Shown here: positions 1 to 8,095 of the stretch, one piece after another
How positions within the stretch are numbered: the first letter of the stretch is position 1
Layout: every line of letters starts with the position of its first letter
Assembly: GCA_003162595.1 (NCBI GenBank)
Contig: PMNJ01000370.1
Span: 1-15,001, forward strand
Length of the DNA stretch: 15,001 nucleotides
Direction: 5' to 3'
DNA from: Bacteroidales bacterium
GTDB lineage: Bacteria; Bacteroidota; Bacteroidia; Bacteroidales; VadinHA17
Made by a program: the position numbers and the translations under genes
Notes under the pieces: generated by a model
The model's input: the letters and a program-made list of their open reading frames with translations, nothing else
Database searches by the model: none
Told to the model about the DNA's origin: nothing

Positions 1-725
1 TGTGATTTAAACTGATCGGGAAATATGCCTGGAAAAAGAAGGGCTGTTACACTGAAAAGCCAGGCCACTCCGGAACCTATTCCGATAAGTGTAAACATAT
101 TCAGGTTCCATGTTTTAACTGAACGCCAGGCACGTTCAAAAAACATCCAAGCGGTATAGAATACAACAGGAATTGACAGAACAAGCTGTACCCAGTTCCA
201 GTATTTCCAGGGCATAACTGCCATAAGCGGGTTATTGTGAATCATTTCTGACATCGCGATCAGAAAAACCGGGGCAGTAAACAAGATTGAGATTTTAAAT
301 TTCCAGAGTAGATTCTTATATGTTTTATCTTCCTCTTCAACATCAGCAGTAGGCTGTTCCACAAGGTCCATGCCACAAACAGGGCAATCACCTGGCTTAT
401 CATAGGTTTTATCTCCTTCGCAGTGCATTGGGCAATAGTAAACTCCTGAGCCTTTGCCGGAGAATTTTAATTTTAACTTTTCCTCCTTGTATTTATTTGC
501 AAATGCTGTATCTCCGGGTAGTGAAATGCTATAATTTCCGCCTTCATTTTTAAGAGCCTCCTGAAATTTTTCCAATGGAATATGAGATTCCATATCTATA
601 ACAGCTTCTGCTTTCTGCAGATCGACTGAAACACGGGTTACACCATCAACTTTTTTTAGCGCTTCCTCCACATGAGCCCGGCAATTATTACAGCTCATGC
701 CATAAACAGAATAGGTATATGTCAT
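1..725 (-). CDS. copA: Copper-translocating P-type ATPase, N-terminal 241 residues (gene runs off the left edge)
   Basis: Inner-membrane P1B-type ATPase that would use ATP to move Cu+ (or Ag+) out of the cytoplasm. The frame is open from an ATG at 725 to the window edge, so 241 codons are visible. Residues 1-66 form an HMA domain with the metal-binding motif GMSCNNC (C12, C15). Residues 97-123 form a second metal site of the heavy-metal-binding (YHS-like) type, C98-P-M-H101 ... C114-P-V-C117-G-M. Membrane segments follow at about 141-160, 176-193 and 211-232; the last begins NMFTLIGIG, a signature of the copper ATPase group. The phosphorylation site (DKTGT), the CPC motif and the ATP-binding domain would lie beyond the window and cannot be checked. 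The ATG is 2 nt after the cusB stop, so translational coupling is likely. Having both HMA and HMBD domains on one ATPase is common in Bacteroidota SilP/CopA-like pumps (family knowledge). Metal preference is inferred from the neighbours. Confidence 0.93.
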   Translation of the reverse strand, partial: MTYTYSVYGMSCNNCRAHVEEALKKVDGVTRVSVDLQKAEAVIDMESHIPLEKFQEALKNEGGNYSISLPGDTAFANKYKEEKLKLKFSGKGSGVYYCPMHCEGDKTYDKPGDCPVCGMDLVEQPTADVEEEDKTYKNLLWKFKISILFTAPVFLIAMSEMIHNNPLMAVMPWKYWNWVQLVLSIPVVFYTAWMFFERAWRSVKTWNLNMFTLIGIGSGVAWLFSVTALLFPGIFPDQFKS

Positions 726-727
726 TT

Positions 728-2077
728 TCAATTATTAAATTTTTTTAAAAGATTATCGTTCTCGTTTTTTTTTGAATCGCCAGGCATAACCATCCCTGGC
801 ATAGATGAAGTTTTTACTCCTATTGGATTCATCATACTTGGTTTCCCTTCAAGCTGAGCTGCTGCATCAACACTGAATGTCCCTTTGGTGACTATCTCTT
901 CTCCTTCAGAAAGACCATCCGTTATGACATAACTTTCACCCAACATCGGACCCAGTTCGACTTCGCGGATCTTAAAAACAGGTTCTTCTGAACCAGGTTG
1001 CTTAACATATACAACTGAGCGCTTGCCTGTCCACAATACTGCTGATTTTGGAATAACAACATTATCAGTGTATTCAGTGAGAGTTGAGGAAACAATTCCG
1101 GTTGCAAACATTTCAGGTTTAAGCTTTCCTGCCTGATTTCCTGTTTCGACCCTTACTTTAGCAACTCTGGTAACAGGATCAATAACCGGGTCAATGAAAA
1201 TTATATTGCCGGAAAAATCAATCCCGGGTAAAGCCTGAAGAGTAAATGATAGTTTTTCACCTGTATGTAAAAACTGCAGATCACTTTCATAGGCATCAAA
1301 CATTATCCAGACTTTCGAAAGATCAGCAATATCAAATAATATAGTACCCACTGAAACATGATCACCGTCGTTAACCCTCCTGGTTGTCACCGTGCCTGAA
1401 GTATTTGATAACACTTCAAAATTATTTTGAATTATTCCGGAGAGTTCAATTTTTGAAATCTGATCATCTGTGAGTTTCCATTGGCGAAGCTTTTCTTTGG
1501 AGGCTTCGTAAAGTTCAGGTTGTAGTTGCTTTGTTTTAACCGTTTCCAATAATTCCTGCTGCGCCGTGATGAGTTCCGGTGAATATATTTCTGCCAGTAC
1601 CTGGCCTTTTACTACAGTCTCCCCGGTAAAGTTTATGTTCAGTCGTTCTATACGACCCGGTACATGGGCCGTCTGACTCTGGAACAATCTTTCATCGGCC
1701 TGTACCTTGCCATAAAGACGTACCTCTTTTACAGGTTTTTTCTTTGTTACAACAGTGGTCAGCACATTAGCTAGTTGTGCAGCATCCTTACTCATATGAA
1801 TTGCATCAGGGTCAACCGAAGTTGAACCCGTTTGTGCGAGTGGAATCAGATCCATTCCACAGATGGGGCATTTGCCAGGCTCTGTCATTCTTATCTGTGG
1901 GTGCATTGCACAGGTCCAGATTGTACTTTTGGTTGTTTCAATTACCTGACCGGTCTGTTTGTCGCTTTTCCTGGAATGATGAAATAACAACCAGCCAATG
2001 AAAACACCACCAATCAGTAACAGACTGTACTTTACATATTTGTTTGAAAATATATTAAATACATTGAATTTTTTCAT
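728..2077 (-). CDS. cusB: CusB-type periplasmic adaptor of an RND copper/silver efflux pump, with N-terminal heavy-metal-binding domain
   Basis: Membrane-fusion protein that would link the RND pump to the outer-membrane channel and pass Cu+/Ag+ to the pump. It has 449 residues. A membrane anchor lies at about 17-33, with no lipobox cysteine. Next comes a heavy-metal-binding domain at 53-80 (C56-A-M-H59-P ... C70-P-I-C73-G-M), the same fold type as in the downstream ATPase. The adaptor body runs from about 115 to 410: half-lipoyl segments around 135-165 and 220-250 (the second has NTSGTV...DGDHV), a helical hairpin at about 165-215, and beta-barrel and membrane-proximal parts at 255-405. The C-terminal tail (415-432) is methionine-rich (SMMNPIG, SMPGMVMPG), which suits extra Cu+ binding. 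The ATG at 2077 is 12 nt after the TolC-family stop. The RND neighbour and the methionines point to Cu/Ag and not Co/Zn/Cd; that specificity is inference. Confidence 0.93.
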   Translation of the reverse strand: MKKFNVFNIFSNKYVKYSLLLIGGVFIGWLLFHHSRKSDKQTGQVIETTKSTIWTCAMHPQIRMTEPGKCPICGMDLIPLAQTGSTSVDPDAIHMSKDAAQLANVLTTVVTKKKPVKEVRLYGKVQADERLFQSQTAHVPGRIERLNINFTGETVVKGQVLAEIYSPELITAQQELLETVKTKQLQPELYEASKEKLRQWKLTDDQISKIELSGIIQNNFEVLSNTSGTVTTRRVNDGDHVSVGTILFDIADLSKVWIMFDAYESDLQFLHTGEKLSFTLQALPGIDFSGNIIFIDPVIDPVTRVAKVRVETGNQAGKLKPEMFATGIVSSTLTEYTDNVVIPKSAVLWTGKRSVVYVKQPGSEEPVFKIREVELGPMLGESYVITDGLSEGEEIVTKGTFSVDAAAQLEGKPSMMNPIGVKTSSMPGMVMPGDSKKNENDNLLKKFNN

Positions 2078-2089
2078 TGTTTTTAAGAT

Positions 2090-3547
2090 TTATTGAATTT
2101 GTGAATTTGCCATTAATCTTTTTAACCATGCGATTGCTGTATTGAAATCTGCAACAGCTTCGACCTGTTTGAGTTCATAATCGAGTGTTTGCTGTCTGAC
2201 ACGCAGAACATCCGTAAGCGCTGAATTTGAAACAGAGAAACTCTTTAGCATCAGGGCGAGCGATTTTGAAGCAAGTTGATATTGATTATCATAGAGTTTT
2301 ATCCGGCGTTGAGCATCCTGGTATAACTGAACTGCCTGATAATATTCAACCTGTAATGAATTGGACGTTGCCTGATACTTCTGTGATGTAGCTGTCTTCA
2401 TCAGTTCGGCTTCGTTTTGCATTGCTGTATATTTTTTTCTGTAAACAGGCAAAGTAAAAACTACCATTGGCATTATCATATCCTTACCATTCATAGAAGC
2501 TGTTCCCATCGGATATTGGGTTTTACTGATAAGCGAATAACTTATTCCCAAACCCATCATTGGATAGCCCATACGTGAGACCATTTTTTTGCGGGCCTCG
2601 ATAGACTGCCTTTCATATTCCAGCATTCCAAGCATAGGATTATTTTTAAGCATACTATCCGAAACAGCTATCAGCGATAAATCGAGTGAATCAACTGAAA
2701 TATTTTCAACAGTAAAAACAGGTGAAGTAACAGGTCTGTTCAAATAAGTGTTAAACCGTGCTATAATAGTGCTCCTTTGATTTTTCATCAATGCTATACT
2801 GTTCTCAAGATCACCAGTTTCAATTTGTATCCTATAAATATCAGTCAACCCCGAGTTGCCCGAAGATGTACTCATCTGATCTGTCTGCATTGAGGCAGAA
2901 GCCTGATTTTGTACTGAGGAACCCGAATTACTCTGAACCGAGCCCATAGGCTGCATTTCTGAAGAACCGGCAATGCTGTTCTGTGCAGAACCAGATGAAA
3001 CTTTTTGACTTGAAGAAGCAGATCCGGAACCATCTGATGGAGCAGCTTTGAATTTCACCATTGCCAGGCGTTCGATTATTTTTAGAATTTCTATATTCTT
3101 TTCTGAAATACTGATTTCCTTCTGAATTTTGTATAAGTCATACCAGTTACGCTGAACATCGTAAAAAACCTGTAATTTGACATCGTGGAAAAGTTCAAAT
3201 TTTGCTTTTGCCATAAGGCTCATTTCATCTTTCGCATTTTTAATAACCCCAAACCATGGGAACATCTGCATCAGTCTTAAATCCGCAACCTGATTACCGC
3301 TTACCAGCTCCATAGGACTAAGAAATACTCCTGCGCTTAGTTCAGGATCCGGAAGACTGCCAACCTGAGGTATCTTTTGTAGTGCTGCCTGATATTCACT
3401 GAATTTCTGGAGGACACCTGGATTATTTTTTGCTGCAATTTCGAGATATCTTAGAAGCGAATCAGGATATTGTTGGCTATTTACAACAATCCAGCTACTC
3501 AGAGCAATAAATGTAATTAGTAATTTTTTATATGTTATCGTTTTCAT
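2090..3547 (-). CDS. TolC-family outer-membrane channel of the Cus-type efflux complex
   Basis: Outer-membrane factor expected to trimerise and form the exit duct for the adjacent CusA/CusB pump. It has 485 residues. A signal peptide is visible at about 1-24 (hydrophobic core LLITFIALSSWIVV, then NSQQ). There is no lipobox cysteine, unlike E. coli CusC. Two outer-membrane efflux repeats, rich in long amphipathic helices, span about 28-270 and 295-480; the motif SLPDPELSAGVF at 64-75 is typical of the family. Between them, residues 171-233 are a low-complexity stretch dominated by Ser, Gln, Gly, Asn and Met. It probably extends the periplasmic helical barrel or a loop. The gene starts 1 nt after the cusA stop and ends 12 nt before cusB, so the three pump genes are surely co-transcribed. 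It plays the role of cusC by position; sequence alone does not prove metal specificity. Confidence 0.92.
   Translation of the reverse strand: MKTITYKKLLITFIALSSWIVVNSQQYPDSLLRYLEIAAKNNPGVLQKFSEYQAALQKIPQVGSLPDPELSAGVFLSPMELVSGNQVADLRLMQMFPWFGVIKNAKDEMSLMAKAKFELFHDVKLQVFYDVQRNWYDLYKIQKEISISEKNIEILKIIERLAMVKFKAAPSDGSGSASSSQKVSSGSAQNSIAGSSEMQPMGSVQSNSGSSVQNQASASMQTDQMSTSSGNSGLTDIYRIQIETGDLENSIALMKNQRSTIIARFNTYLNRPVTSPVFTVENISVDSLDLSLIAVSDSMLKNNPMLGMLEYERQSIEARKKMVSRMGYPMMGLGISYSLISKTQYPMGTASMNGKDMIMPMVVFTLPVYRKKYTAMQNEAELMKTATSQKYQATSNSLQVEYYQAVQLYQDAQRRIKLYDNQYQLASKSLALMLKSFSVSNSALTDVLRVRQQTLDYELKQVEAVADFNTAIAWLKRLMANSQIQ
2849..3037 (-). repeat. Low-complexity Ser/Gln/Met-rich segment inside the TolC-family gene
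   Basis: Codons 171-233 of the outer-membrane channel encode a stretch with very few hydrophobic or charged residues and many Ser, Gln, Gly, Asn and Ala, plus five Met (for example SSEMQPMGS, SASMQTDQM). No exact tandem unit is visible; it is compositionally biased, not a perfect repeat. It sits between the two outer-membrane efflux repeats. Similar Met/Ser-rich inserts occur in some Bacteroidota copper channels (family knowledge, from memory). A role in binding Cu+ is possible but is inference. Confidence 0.7.
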
Positions 3548-3548
3548 T

Positions 3549-6500
3549 TTACAATTGATTATTAAGAGTTTGAGCAGCTACTTTATTTTTCCTGATTACT
3601 TCGCCTTCTCTCCACATTGCCTGGAAAAGGGGAACAACAAAGACTGTCATCACCTGTATTACCATTCCTCCGAACATTGGTATTGCCATTGGCACCATAA
3701 TATCAGCTCCCTTACCTGTGGATGAGAGTACCGGCAGCAATGCAATTACTGCAACAGCTGTAGTCATCATGGCAGGACGTACACGTTTCTTTCCGGCCAT
3801 CACAACGGCTTCACGCACATCATGTACGGTTTTTGGTTTCATATTCTCAAAGACCTGGTGAATATAGGTCCCCATTATTACCCCATCGTTGGTTGCTATC
3901 CCGAAAAGGGCTATGAATCCTACCCATACCGCAACGCTGAGATTAATAGTGTGCATCTGGAACATGTCGCGCAGATTTAATCCTGCAACTGAAAAATTCA
4001 TGAACCAATCCTGTCCATATAACCAAAGCATGATAAAACCTCCCGAGAAAGCAACGAATACACCTGAGAAATGGATAAAAGAAGCTGTGACTGTACGGAA
4101 TTGAAAATATAACAGAAGAAATATAATTATCAGACTTATCGGGACAACAATAGCCAGTCGTTTTGTAGCTCTTAACTGATTTTCATAATTGCCAGCAAAT
4201 TTATAGGTAACACCAGAAGGAAGTTTTATCTCGCCCGAGTCAATTTTACCCTTTAGAATTTTACTTGCTTCCTCCACCACATCAACTTCAGCCTTCCCTT
4301 CAGTTTTGTCAAATATCACAAATCCGACAAGGAATGTGTTTTCACTTCTGATCATCTGGGCGCCACGGGTATAGTCGATATCCGCAACTTCTCCAAGAGG
4401 AATCTGAACACCGTTCATTGCTGGTACCAGGATCTTCTTTATGTCTTCAGGATTATCACGCAATTCTCGTGCATATCTTACTCTCAGAGGGAACCGTTCG
4501 CGGCCTTCGACCGAGGTCGAAAGTGTCATTCCTCCGATAGCAACCTGTAATATTTCCTGAACTTCATTTACTGACATTCCATAACGGGCCATTGCCTCGC
4601 GGTTAAGCTTTATTTCAAGGTAGGGAGCGCCCACGGCTCGATCGTAGAAAACAGCTGAAGCCTTTATTGAAGGAACATCCTTTAGAGCTTTTTCAAAGAG
4701 CATACCTGCTTGTTCTATAGAATTAAGATCGGGGCCATAAACTTTAAGTCCCATCGGAGCGCGCATACCAGTTGATAGCATAATTAGACGTGTCTCAATA
4801 GGCTGCAATTTGGGAGCGGAGGTCAATCCGGGTATATCGGTAACTTTTACAATTTCATTCCAGATATCCAATGGCTTTTTGATCAGCTGACGCCACTGAC
4901 GAAAGTATTCTCCATTTTTGTCGGGTATAAGACTATCAGATGGAATAATTCTGAAAGCCTCTTTTTCAGGATTGAATTTTTTATTGTTTTTCAGGATATA
5001 ACTGCCATCCCTGTCTACCTTAAACTGCATACGATGGCCATTTTCATCGAGGATATACTCGGGACGGTAGTTGATTGTATTTTCGAACATCTGAATAGGG
5101 GCAGGGTCGAGGGCAGAATTGACTCGTCCCCATTTTCCGACCGCTACCTCAACTTCAGGAATTGTTGAAAGACGTTTATCGAGAGTTTCTATGTATTCAA
5201 GATTTTTTTCAATACTCGAGTGCGGCATACTGGTAGGCATAAGAAGAAATGAGCCTTCATTAAGCGACGGCATAAATTCCTTACCCGTTCCTCGCCATAT
5301 AAGCAATCCGGAAACCAGGGTTATAGCCGGGATGATGAGGAATTTCCATTTATTTGCTAAGGCCCAGCGAAGGATATTCTCGTAATAGTGAACCATTGAC
5401 ATTAATCCCAGCAGAATGACACTTATAATTCCGGCAACGAAAACGAAATTGACAATCTCGCTGTTATGTGCACCAAGTGGAAGCCATTCTATCGAAAGGT
5501 ACCAGGTAGCATAAAGAACCGTAATAAATATGTTTATGAAGTTTGGATATTCCTTGCGTTTTTCGGACCACCTGTAATCAAGGAGATTATTTATACCTAC
5601 CGCAGTAATTGCAAGTGCCGGCCACATCAGCCAGAAAATTGCAATAAACAAACCTCCCACAATAAGTAAAACATTCCATATCCTCCTTATTTTCTTCCTG
5701 TCAAAAGAGATGTTAAAGAAAATATGTACCAGAGTAGGTAAAACAACTATTCCTAAGATAAATGCCGAGAGAAGTGCAAATGTTTTAGTAAAGGCAAGAG
5801 GATGAAAGAGTTTTCCTTCCTGGGCCTGCATGGCAAATACCGGGAGGAAACTTACAATGGTAGTAGCGATTGAAGTTACTACAGCAGCTCTTACTTCTGT
5901 TGTTGCCTGGTAAATAATATCCATGAGTTTTTTACCGCGTAATCCGTGGTTTTCAGGCATCTCAAGATGCCGGAGAATATTCTCCACATCGACAATACCA
6001 ATATCCACCATTACCCCGATAGCAATTGCAATTCCTGACAATGCAACAATATTGGCTTCCACTCCGAATAGCCTCATCAGGATAAACGTCATTAAAACAC
6101 CTATTGGCAATAGTCCGGCGACAATAAGTGAAGCTCTCAGGTTCATAACCAGTACAATTATTACAATTATGCTGATCAGAATCTCGTGAGAAAGAGCAGA
6201 CTGAAGAGTTCCGATCGTCTCTTTGATCAAACCCGTCCTGTCATAAAATGGCACTACCGTTACTTTTGAAACAGTACCATCAGGCAAAGTCTTCTGTGGT
6301 AATCCTGCTTCAATTTCCTTTATCTTTTCTTTGACATTGTTTATTACCTCCATCGGGTTTGAACCATATCTCGCCACCACGACTGCCCCGACAGCCTCTG
6401 AACCGGCTTTGTCAAGACCACCACGCCGGGTGGCCGGACCAAAATTTACGTGAGCAACATCTTTAATTCTGACAGGGACGTTATTCCGTACCGCAACAAC

Positions 6501-7295
6501 TGAAATCTCGAGATCGTTCAGACTTTTTACATAACCGAGTCCACGAATGATATATTCAACATTATTCAGCTCAATTGTTTCAGCCCCGATATCAAGATTG
6601 CTGTTTTTCACAGCATTCATCACATCCATGACCGACACATTGTAAGCTTTAAGTGCATCAGGGTTGAGGTCAACCTGATATTCTTTAACGAATCCACCTA
6701 CTGAGGCAACCTCAGAAACACCTTCAGCCGTTGATAGGCTGTATTTGACATAAAAATCCTGGATTGTTTTAAGTTCCGAGGGATCCCAGCCACCGTTTGA
6801 TTTCCCTGTTTTAGGGTCCTGTCCTTCGAGAGTGTACCAGAATATCTGTCCCAAGGCTGTTGCATCGGGTCCGAGTGAAGGTTGTACACCAGCAGGTAAC
6901 GTTCCGGCAGGAAGAGAATTAAGTTTTTCCAGAATCCTTGAACGGCTCCAGTAAAACTCAATATTGTCTTTGAAAATAATATAAATAAAAGACATGCCGA
7001 ACATGGAAGAACTCCTGATAGTCTGAACACCGGGAATACCAAGTAATGCAGTAGTTAATGGATAGGTTACCTGATCCTGAATGTCTTTTGGAGATCGACC
7101 CATCCATTCGGTTGCTACTATCTGCTGGTTTTCACCAATATCAGGAATAGCATCAACAGGCACCGGATCGCGTGGCAACAGACCCGATTTCAGGTTGAAG
7201 GGCATCGTAACTAATCCTACCACCACAAAAGCGATAAGAAGAATAAAGGTGATAAGCCGGTTCTCGAGGAAGTATTTTACCAGTCGGTTGAACAT
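3549..7295 (-). CDS. cusA: CusA-type RND copper/silver efflux pump (long Bacteroidota form)
   Basis: Proton-driven inner-membrane trimer that would take Cu+/Ag+ from the periplasm or cytoplasm and push it through the CusB-TolC channel. It has 1248 residues against roughly 1047 in E. coli CusA. The heavy-metal RND layout is clear: TM1 at 12-32, the first porter domain, a TM2-TM6 block at about 368-528 containing the proton-relay motif GVMVDIGIVDVEN (D431), the second porter domain from about 670, and the TM8-TM12 block at about 1045-1225. All three substrate methionines of E. coli CusA have counterparts: M686 (LLMPTSMP), M736 (APIQMFENT) and M839 (RLIMLSTGM), which favours Cu+/Ag+ over Co/Zn/Cd. 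Extra length comes from a hydrophobic insertion at about 535-645 with three or four possible membrane segments, and a porter-domain insertion at about 746-800. The ATG at 7295 is 6 nt after the stop of a broken HMA gene, and the stop is 1 nt before the TolC-family start. Confidence 0.95.
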   Translation of the reverse strand: MFNRLVKYFLENRLITFILLIAFVVVGLVTMPFNLKSGLLPRDPVPVDAIPDIGENQQIVATEWMGRSPKDIQDQVTYPLTTALLGIPGVQTIRSSSMFGMSFIYIIFKDNIEFYWSRSRILEKLNSLPAGTLPAGVQPSLGPDATALGQIFWYTLEGQDPKTGKSNGGWDPSELKTIQDFYVKYSLSTAEGVSEVASVGGFVKEYQVDLNPDALKAYNVSVMDVMNAVKNSNLDIGAETIELNNVEYIIRGLGYVKSLNDLEISVVAVRNNVPVRIKDVAHVNFGPATRRGGLDKAGSEAVGAVVVARYGSNPMEVINNVKEKIKEIEAGLPQKTLPDGTVSKVTVVPFYDRTGLIKETIGTLQSALSHEILISIIVIIVLVMNLRASLIVAGLLPIGVLMTFILMRLFGVEANIVALSGIAIAIGVMVDIGIVDVENILRHLEMPENHGLRGKKLMDIIYQATTEVRAAVVTSIATTIVSFLPVFAMQAQEGKLFHPLAFTKTFALLSAFILGIVVLPTLVHIFFNISFDRKKIRRIWNVLLIVGGLFIAIFWLMWPALAITAVGINNLLDYRWSEKRKEYPNFINIFITVLYATWYLSIEWLPLGAHNSEIVNFVFVAGIISVILLGLMSMVHYYENILRWALANKWKFLIIPAITLVSGLLIWRGTGKEFMPSLNEGSFLLMPTSMPHSSIEKNLEYIETLDKRLSTIPEVEVAVGKWGRVNSALDPAPIQMFENTINYRPEYILDENGHRMQFKVDRDGSYILKNNKKFNPEKEAFRIIPSDSLIPDKNGEYFRQWRQLIKKPLDIWNEIVKVTDIPGLTSAPKLQPIETRLIMLSTGMRAPMGLKVYGPDLNSIEQAGMLFEKALKDVPSIKASAVFYDRAVGAPYLEIKLNREAMARYGMSVNEVQEILQVAIGGMTLSTSVEGRERFPLRVRYARELRDNPEDIKKILVPAMNGVQIPLGEVADIDYTRGAQMIRSENTFLVGFVIFDKTEGKAEVDVVEEASKILKGKIDSGEIKLPSGVTYKFAGNYENQLRATKRLAIVVPISLIIIFLLLYFQFRTVTASFIHFSGVFVAFSGGFIMLWLYGQDWFMNFSVAGLNLRDMFQMHTINLSVAVWVGFIALFGIATNDGVIMGTYIHQVFENMKPKTVHDVREAVVMAGKKRVRPAMMTTAVAVIALLPVLSSTGKGADIMVPMAIPMFGGMVIQVMTVFVVPLFQAMWREGEVIRKNKVAAQTLNNQL

Positions 7296-7301
7296 AATTA
7301 T

Positions 7302-7464
7302 TTATTTTGCCCGATCGTAATGACAGCATCCAGGAAGTTTCGCATAGACATCATCCGGAGCTTTGAACTTCTCAGTATCATGACCAACGGTAGCAAGCTT
7401 CTTGCTAAGAGACTCCATATGCACCTAATATTACAATTGCCAGAAATAATTTTATTGTTTTCAT
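7302..7464 (-). pseudogene. Remnant of a small secreted HMA-domain (MerP-like) metal-binding protein: signal peptide and C-terminal tail only
   Basis: Two pieces of one former gene are visible. From ATG 7464, 19 residues (MKTIKLFLAIVILGAYGVS) read as a signal peptide and then hit TAG at 7405-7407. In another frame, from 7418 to the stop at 7302-7304, 38 residues end in ATVGHDTEKFKAPDDVYAK and then LPGCCHYDRAK. That tail is what I recall at the C-terminus of Bacteroidota secreted HMA-domain proteins of about 110-130 residues, which sit at the head of copper operons. The central part, including the CxxC metal loop, is missing, and the two pieces are joined out of frame. An internal deletion with a frame change is the simplest reading. 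The second piece has its own ATG (7418), so a 38-residue peptide with a CCH cluster could still be made. It lies 6 nt before cusA, so the region may now act mainly as leader sequence. A sequencing or assembly gap is the alternative. Confidence 0.72.
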
Positions 7465-7522
7465 TTTAAAATAATTTTATAGTTAATAATGGTGAAATAG
7501 TTGTTATAGCAATAAGATATGA

Positions 7523-7551
7523 AAAACGTAAAAGTTGTAGGTTAGTACAAA
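7523..7551 (-). promoter_or_regulatory. Possible promoter of the copper operon
   Basis: On the minus strand, TTTG (7548-7551) is followed after 17 nt by TACGTTTT (7523-7530), a 7-of-8 match to the Bacteroidota -7 box TAnnTTTG. It would start transcription near 7515, about 50 nt before the HMA remnant's ATG at 7464. The region also has a perfect 10-bp palindrome, TTTTGCAAAA, at 7578-7587, just upstream, which could be an operator. The match is imperfect and read-through from the HYC_CC_PP gene is not excluded. Confidence 0.3.
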
Positions 7552-7605
7552 CGATTACAAATGAGCATAATAGCCCATTTTGCAAAACATTAGGAAGGTA
7601 GACGA

Positions 7606-8025
7606 TCAGATACGATAGACACAAATGTCGGACAGATCCACATTGCTGGATGCAAAAGCACCCGGGGGACCCACATTTGAGCAGATTGGATTTATTAATG
7701 CTGCTGATTGAAAGGCAAGACCTTCAGTTATATTTAATATATTAAAGTGATCGCGATGTACTTCCGGAACATATGTAAAAGTTGGGTGATAGTTGTTCGT
7801 AACACCACAATAAGTTAGATGATTATCGCAACAATGGGAGACAAAATTTGTCCCTGACAGTGGTGTGTTATCTTCGTCTTTTGCCATTCCGCACGAAGCA
7901 AGTTTCCCTGAGAGAGAAATTTTGGTTGCCGCAATTGTTCCTCCACAATAGTGTGTAGCAATAGAAAAATGGAATAATGCAGTAAGTAATAAAAAGGTAA
8001 GTGATATAGAAATAAACTTTTTCAT
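7606..8025 (-). CDS. Small exported HYC_CC_PP-family protein
   Basis: A 139-residue protein with an N-terminal signal peptide (MKKFISISLTFLLLTALFHF), expected in the periplasm. The motifs that name the family are in order: HYC at 25-27 (ATHYCGG), CC at 65-66 (SHCCDNH) and PP at 120-121 (NVGPPGAF), with further cysteines at 45, 73, 115 and 135. The family is known mainly from Bacteroidota and often lies beside copper and heavy-metal genes (from memory); its biochemical role is not established. I chose ATG 8025 because the longer reading from 8109 would overlap the upstream gene and bury the signal peptide behind 28 polar residues. AGAGG lies directly before 8025. The Cys and His content suggests metal or disulfide chemistry, but that is inference. 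It follows the CCG-domain gene by 70 nt and precedes the copper operon. Confidence 0.82.
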   Translation of the reverse strand: MKKFISISLTFLLLTALFHFSIATHYCGGTIAATKISLSGKLASCGMAKDEDNTPLSGTNFVSHCCDNHLTYCGVTNNYHPTFTYVPEVHRDHFNILNITEGLAFQSAALINPICSNVGPPGAFASSNVDLSDICVYRI

Positions 8026-8095
8026 CCTCTGTATAACAGCTTCCTTCTCAAAATGTTTTACAAAGAAACGAAAATTATTGGAATTGTCACCCACG

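Noticed and set aside
6698..7042. Minus-strand 114-codon frame inside cusA
   Set aside because: An alternate-frame reading of conserved CusA coding sequence with no recognisable product.
3549..7295. Assignment as CzcA (Co/Zn/Cd pump)
   Set aside because: The three CusA methionines, the HMBD on the adaptor and the linked copper ATPase favour Cu+/Ag+.
7578..7587. 10-bp palindrome TTTTGCAAAA as a firm copper-regulator operator
   Set aside because: It is short and AT-rich, no regulator gene is in the window, and no second copy is seen; kept only as a remark under the promoter.
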